A stretch of 18,470 bases of DNA from an uncultured Clostridia bacterium. Lineage in GTDB: Bacteria; Bacillota; Clostridia; TANB77; CAG-508. The DNA lies in NCBI GenBank assembly GCA_947628885.1, contig CANRBO010000010.1, positions 1-18,470 of the forward strand, in the 5' to 3' direction. The notes below the pieces were generated by a model. It did not search any database. It saw nothing but the letters and a program-made list of their open reading frames with translations, and was not told where the DNA came from. Both the position numbers and the translations under genes were made by a program. Shown piece by piece: positions 15,444 through 18,470 of the stretch (its first letter is position 1; every line of letters starts with the position of its first letter).

Positions 15444-16517
15444 TTATTTAGTTTCTAATTCTTGGATAAATGCTTTAATTTCCTGCATTTTTTCCTTATT
15501 TACTTCTGATTCATATATCTCGGTCAATTGGTCAACTGCCTTATTTTTTACAAACTGCTCAGCCTGCTTAATGGTAAATTTAAATAATTTTTCATCACTA
15601 CTTCCATGGGCTTTTACAACAGGCTTCTGCACTCCAAGAAATAATGCACCGCCATATTCTTTGTAATCAACTGTTTTGCTAAATCTTTTTATAGCTGGCA
15701 ATGCTGGTATCGAACCCAACTTACTCCATATATTATGCAATAAACTTTCTTTTAATGAACGTTTAACAAATTTTCCTATACCTTCAACTGATTTTAAGAA
15801 TACATTTCCTGTAAATCCGTCCGCTATAACCACATCAATATTGCCTAAAAAAGCATCTCTTCCTTCAATATTTCCTATAAAATTAATATTTAAATCTTTC
15901 GAATATTTTTTCAATAATTGATATGAATTTCTTACTAATTCATTGCCCTTTGTTTCTTCTGTTCCAATATTTAATAATCCTATTTTTGGACTTTCTATTC
16001 CTAAAGTATTGTGCATGTAAATACTTGACATTTGGGCAAATTGCAATAAATTCAAAGGCTTACAATTAGTATTTGCTCCACAATCCATTAGCACTAATTT
16101 TCCGTGGTATGCTGGCAAAATTCCTGCTAAAGCAGGTCTATCTATTCCTTTAATTCTACCGACTAAAAGCGTTGCACCAGTAAGAAGCGCGCCTGAATTT
16201 CCAGCAGAAATAAACACATCTCCTTTTCCTTCCTTTAGCAAATTAAAACCAACTACCATTGATGAATCCTTTTTCGTTTTAATCGCCTGAGTTGGGGTAT
16301 CTTCCATTTCAATTGTTTCAGTACAATTGTATATAGAAAGCCTTGTTGAGATTTCTTCTAATGACTTACCATAAAATTCTTTAACCTTTTCGTTTATAAT
16401 ATTTTCTTGTCCAATTAAAACAACCTCTGATTCAATTTCTTTTATTGCATTAACCGCACCTTTAATTGTAGCATCAGGCGCGTTATCTCCACCCATTGCA
16501 TCTAATAATATCTTCAT
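15444..16517 (-). CDS. plsX: Phosphate acyltransferase PlsX
   Basis: This enzyme converts acyl-ACP to acyl-phosphate, the donor for PlsY at the start of phospholipid synthesis; it is a peripheral membrane enzyme. The protein starts MKILLDAMGGDNAPDATIKGA, the standard PlsX N-terminus, and is 357 residues long, with SAGNSGALLTGA, RPALAGILPA, LMDCGANTNCKP and DGFTGNVFLKSVEG in order. The ATG at 16517 is preferred because AAAGG is at 16527-16531 with a 9-nt spacer. An in-frame ATG at 16577 would extend into the promoter (16568-16596) and add 20 residues absent from the family. acpP follows after 96 nt. Confidence 0.96.
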   Translation of the reverse strand: MKILLDAMGGDNAPDATIKGAVNAIKEIESEVVLIGQENIINEKVKEFYGKSLEEISTRLSIYNCTETIEMEDTPTQAIKTKKDSSMVVGFNLLKEGKGDVFISAGNSGALLTGATLLVGRIKGIDRPALAGILPAYHGKLVLMDCGANTNCKPLNLLQFAQMSSIYMHNTLGIESPKIGLLNIGTEETKGNELVRNSYQLLKKYSKDLNINFIGNIEGRDAFLGNIDVVIADGFTGNVFLKSVEGIGKFVKRSLKESLLHNIWSKLGSIPALPAIKRFSKTVDYKEYGGALFLGVQKPVVKAHGSSDEKLFKFTIKQAEQFVKNKAVDQLTEIYESEVNKEKMQEIKAFIQELETK

Positions 16518-16567
16518 AAAATATAGCCTTTCATTTTTTATATAAATATGTTTAAATTCTTTTCCAT

Positions 16568-16596
16568 ATTCTATCAAAGTCTATACATTTTTTCAA
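16568..16596 (-). promoter_or_regulatory. plsX promoter
   Basis: On the - strand: TTGAAA (16591-16596), a 17-bp spacer, and TAGAAT (16568-16573), preceded by a TG extended -10. It lies just beyond the end of the surface-protein gene. I see no terminator for that gene in the 19 bp between. Confidence 0.65.
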
Positions 16597-16615
16597 TGGT
16601 TATGAGAATAAAATA

Positions 16616-16939
16616 TTAAAAATTACTTTCAGTTTGCCATTTTAGAATTGGATAACCTTTCGCTCCCATTACAAAATTATCTCCTAACACGCTTAAAATA
16701 TCAGGCATTTTGTCTTCACTGCTCTGTAATACAAATCCAGACTGGTCTCCGTCAAATGCACCCCATCTTGTATATTCAGAGTATTTCAAGCTTGAACAAT
16801 TACTTGCAGTACACTTCTTACCTGAATTATCTGCTGATCCACGACCTACAATTAAACCAATATAAATATTTTCGCAATTTAGATTTTCAGTAAATATCTT
16901 GCAATTATTATGACAATTATCTATATTAAATCCAGTACC
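16616..16939 (-). CDS. C-terminal segment of the GLUG-repeat protein (third frame)
   Basis: These 107 codons have no start codon of their own at the join and begin GTGFNIDNCHNNCKIF, continuing the repeat pattern of the preceding frame. The tail has CTASNCSSLKYSEYTRWGAF and then a closing segment ending GAKGYPILKWQ, the typical end of GLUG-type proteins (a 'YPIL-W' strand). Coding-like composition and this family ending argue that the segment was under selection until recently, or still is. Confidence 0.65.
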   Translation of the reverse strand, partial: GTGFNIDNCHNNCKIFTENLNCENIYIGLIVGRGSADNSGKKCTASNCSSLKYSEYTRWGAFDGDQSGFVLQSSEDKMPDILSVLGDNFVMGAKGYPILKWQTESNF

Positions 16940-17891
16940 GATCTCCTACAATGCCTCCACAAAAAATATTTCCAGTCAATTCTGAAAGAGTAATATTACC
17001 TAAATTATAACAATGACTGATACTAAGATTGGAATTTCGCCCGCAATACCCTTTAATACCACTCACATAGTTTGCATTTCCTTTTATAGCAACAACTTCT
17101 CCCATATTATAACAATTATTCACCACAATTTCACTACCTTGACTACTAGAACAAATACCACCTACCCAATTAGTACTATTATCACCAACACCTGTTATTT
17201 TAGCCAAATTATAACAATTTTGTACAATAGCTGCTGAAGCAGCAATGCCACTAGTTGAATTTTTAGCTGTATTATTAGCCTTTGATGAGATTTCACCTGA
17301 TACAAAGCAGTTATCTATTTTTCCATAACTTACACTTGCAATCCCTCCAACCATAATAGTATTAATTCCACTAGAAGTCAATTCTCCACTTATATTGCAA
17401 TTTTCTATTCCTAATTTTTTAATTTCTCCATAATTATTTCCAAATAACCCTATTCTTAGATCTAATTTATTATCTTCTATATTTTCTCTGCATATATATA
17501 AATTTTTTATAACTTTTCCATTTCCGTCAAATGTTCCATTAAAGCTTTTACTCTGACGGTCATCTTGGTTGGTAGTTACTCCAATAGATTTAAATCCCTC
17601 TCCTGATGTCAACATCGTTTTTAACTCTCCATTGTATCCATATTTTTCAAAATCTGTTCTATATGGATCAATATATGATTTTGACGAATTAAAATCTAAA
17701 CTTAATCCAAGTTTAACAGTTTGATCTTCATAATTATTTCCATTTGTTACATCCCACGCGAACGCTACCAAATCCTCTATACTATTTATTATTTTTTTGC
17801 CATTAATCTCTTCTAATTGACCCGGAGTAGCGTCAGTAACTTGCTCTACACCTGTAGTTCCACTAATGCTCTCGTCAATCATCTCGCTCAT
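16926..17891 (-). CDS. GLUG-repeat middle segment of the surface protein (second frame)
   Basis: From its first ATG this frame gives 321 residues; the frame is open for 29 further codons upstream, to the join at 17978. After an Asp/Glu-rich linker and an INSIEDLVAFAWDVTNGNNY domain, it has FNGTFDGNGKVIKNLYI and about five GLUG-type repeats, recognisable as GI/GGI followed by (I/V)-x-NCYN-x-G-x-(I/V). Such repeats form a right-handed beta-solenoid in clostridial surface proteins. It has no signal sequence, and no good ribosome binding site was noticed before 17891, so it is unlikely to be made as a separate protein. It ends RYWI-stop directly after the CGG at 16938-16940. Confidence 0.7.
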   Translation of the reverse strand: MSEMIDESISGTTGVEQVTDATPGQLEEINGKKIINSIEDLVAFAWDVTNGNNYEDQTVKLGLSLDFNSSKSYIDPYRTDFEKYGYNGELKTMLTSGEGFKSIGVTTNQDDRQSKSFNGTFDGNGKVIKNLYICRENIEDNKLDLRIGLFGNNYGEIKKLGIENCNISGELTSSGINTIMVGGIASVSYGKIDNCFVSGEISSKANNTAKNSTSGIAASAAIVQNCYNLAKITGVGDNSTNWVGGICSSSQGSEIVVNNCYNMGEVVAIKGNANYVSGIKGYCGRNSNLSISHCYNLGNITLSELTGNIFCGGIVGDRYWI

Positions 17892-17970
17892 CTTATCTAA
17901 TTCAGCTCTTTCATCTCTGCTCGCCGATTCAGTTTTTTCAACTGCTTTTTGAGCTTGCTTTATTAACCCA

Positions 17971-18108
17971 TTATCTCCGAATAGCTAGATTAAGTGCCAC
18001 TCCCGCTAAGATTAACATTATTATTATTGTTACAACTAGAGCAACTAAAGTTACACCTTGTTCATGTAACTTTCTCATTTTAACTTCATTTAATTCAACT
18101 TTGTTCAT
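17971..18108 (-). CDS. Prepilin-like N-terminal segment (first frame)
   Basis: From the ATG at 18108 this gives a 45-residue peptide. A 17-residue charged leader (MNKVELNEVKMRKLHEQ) is followed by GVTLVALVVTIIIMLILAGVALNLAI, the class III signal peptide and hydrophobic helix of a type IV pilin-like protein, cut before Gly-Val by a prepilin peptidase; the usual Glu at +5 is replaced. AGGGAG at 18115-18120 is 6 nt upstream of this ATG. The frame is open back to an ATG at 18258, also with AAAGGAG upstream, which would give an unusually long 67-residue leader. It stops two codons after the CGG at 17977-17979. Confidence 0.7.
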   Translation of the reverse strand: MNKVELNEVKMRKLHEQGVTLVALVVTIIIMLILAGVALNLAIRR

Positions 18109-18258
18109 TTCGTTCTCCCTTTTTTCGTTTATTTTGATTTTGTTCCATTTTCTTTCATTTAGTTCACTTTCTACCATTTGTTTTTTTCTCTCCATTTTAT
18201 CTTGTATCATTTGTTCCTCTCCTTTCAATTCTTGATTTTTCATCTGTTTTACTTTCAT

Positions 18259-18364
18259 TTTGAGTTTTTCTCCTTTGATTTTTAATTATTATGTATTTTT
18301 ATTAATAATTAATAATTAATAATTACTAATTATTTATTGATTAATCTTAAAAATATTATAGTTA
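18259..18364. repeat. AT-rich upstream region with 7-bp tandem repeat
   Basis: ATTAATA is repeated about four times at 18301-18328 (the last copy imperfect), between a candidate -10 (TATAAT on the - strand, 18355-18360) and the surface-protein start. No convincing -35 accompanies it; TTGAGC at 18380-18385 is the nearest and lies 19 bp away. Confidence 0.45.
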
Positions 18365-18470
18365 CAGCGTCCGCGCAGCGCTCAACCGGAGCCTTCAGGC
18401 GTAGGGCGCTTGAAGCAAATTTCATTTACTTGCCGTATGGCATTATGGAATTTGCGACAGCAAGGCGCAA
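18365..18470. other. GC-rich, hairpin-rich block at the right edge (possible dispersed repeat)
   Basis: Composition changes abruptly from AT-rich to GC-rich (most marked at 18366-18415). Inverted repeats include GCAAATTTCAT (18415-18425) with ATGGAATTTGC (18445-18455), one mismatch, enclosing TGCC-GTAT-GGCA. TTGCG (18452-18456) pairs with CGCAA (18466-18470). A 31-codon - strand frame (18330-18425, MKFASSALRLKAPVERC...) exists but has no ribosome binding site that I recognise. It may be a short interspersed element or a structured RNA cut by the window edge; identity is unknown. Confidence 0.4.

Larger units (their letters stand above)
16616..18108 (-). pseudogene. Pilin-like GLUG-repeat surface protein gene split over three reading frames
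   Basis: Read continuously, with one base skipped at 17979 and one at 16940, this locus encodes about 496 residues: 43 codons with a prepilin-like N-terminus, 346 codons with GLUG repeats, and 107 codons of C-terminal tail. The joins restore AI-GDNGLIKQAQKAVEKTE, the usual continuation of this clostridial pilin-like family, and GGIVGD-GTGFNIDNCHN, another GLUG repeat. Both joins fall at an in-frame CGG, where dropping the C gives GGA or GGT, and a stop follows two or four codons later if no shift occurs. The product would be an anchored or secreted beta-helical surface protein. It may be a pseudogene, contain sequence errors, or be decoded by +1 frameshifting. Confidence 0.72.

Noticed and set aside
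16648..17237. + strand frames opposite the surface-protein gene
   Set aside because: The - strand frames give a recognisable GLUG-repeat protein; the + strand peptides (Tyr/Leu/Thr-rich) are mirror images of its Asn-rich repeats.
16929..17320. Repetitive AATTATAACAATT-like strings suggesting a CRISPR-type array
   Set aside because: They are the codons of the NCYN motif in the GLUG repeats; spacing is irregular, copies are imperfect, and the reading frame is coding.

Overview
The window is low-GC, AT-rich bacterial DNA with purine-rich AAAGGAG-type ribosome binding sites and sigma-A-like promoters (TTGACA-17-TATAAT). The gene content (RNase J, AddB, DUF951, PlsX/AcpP/RNase III beside an Elp3-like radical SAM protein, an Ogg-type glycosylase, a Panacea antitoxin, and a pilin-like 'GVTLVALVVTIIIMLILAGV' N-terminus on a GLUG-repeat protein) points to a Firmicutes/Clostridia organism, probably an uncultured gut-type clostridium. 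That taxonomic placement is inference.

Layout. Left edge: terminator of an upstream gene, then serS and engB on the + strand, ending at a shared convergent hairpin. Next, on the - strand, gltX followed by a 58-residue DUF951 protein. At 4.39-5.05 kb a + strand promoter drives a Panacea-domain (SocA-like/DUF4065) antitoxin, which is translationally coupled to a 26-codon remnant of a PemK/MazF-like toxin. A second convergent hairpin separates this from a long - strand block: rnj (RNase J), addB with no addA beside it, an AAA_14/DUF4143 ATPase, ogg, an Elp3-like radical SAM gene, rnc, acpP and plsX. The plsX-acpP-rnc-radical SAM order is the familiar clostridial link of phospholipid/fatty-acid synthesis to RNase III. 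Here plsX, acpP and rnc each have a recognisable promoter, and acpP ends in its own terminator.

The right end (16.6-18.1 kb) is a surface-protein gene: prepilin-like N-terminus, GLUG beta-helix repeats and a C-terminal tail. It lies in three reading frames. Both joins need a +1 shift, and both fall at an in-frame CGG codon; omitting the C restores a Gly codon (GGA or GGT) and the family-like protein. CGG was not found in frame anywhere in the roughly 4,770 codons of the intact genes. This is either a twice-hit pseudogene or sequence error, or a sign of +1 frameshifting at an unassigned or 'hungry' CGG codon. It is the most interesting observation here.

Secondary points: the decayed Panacea toxin-antitoxin locus; an rnc leader in which a hairpin lies between the Shine-Dalgarno sequence and the start codon; a 19-bp inverted repeat that carries the -35 box of the ATPase gene; an exact 30-bp T-rich unit present three times upstream of ogg; and a GC-rich, hairpin-rich block at the right edge that is compositionally unlike the rest.
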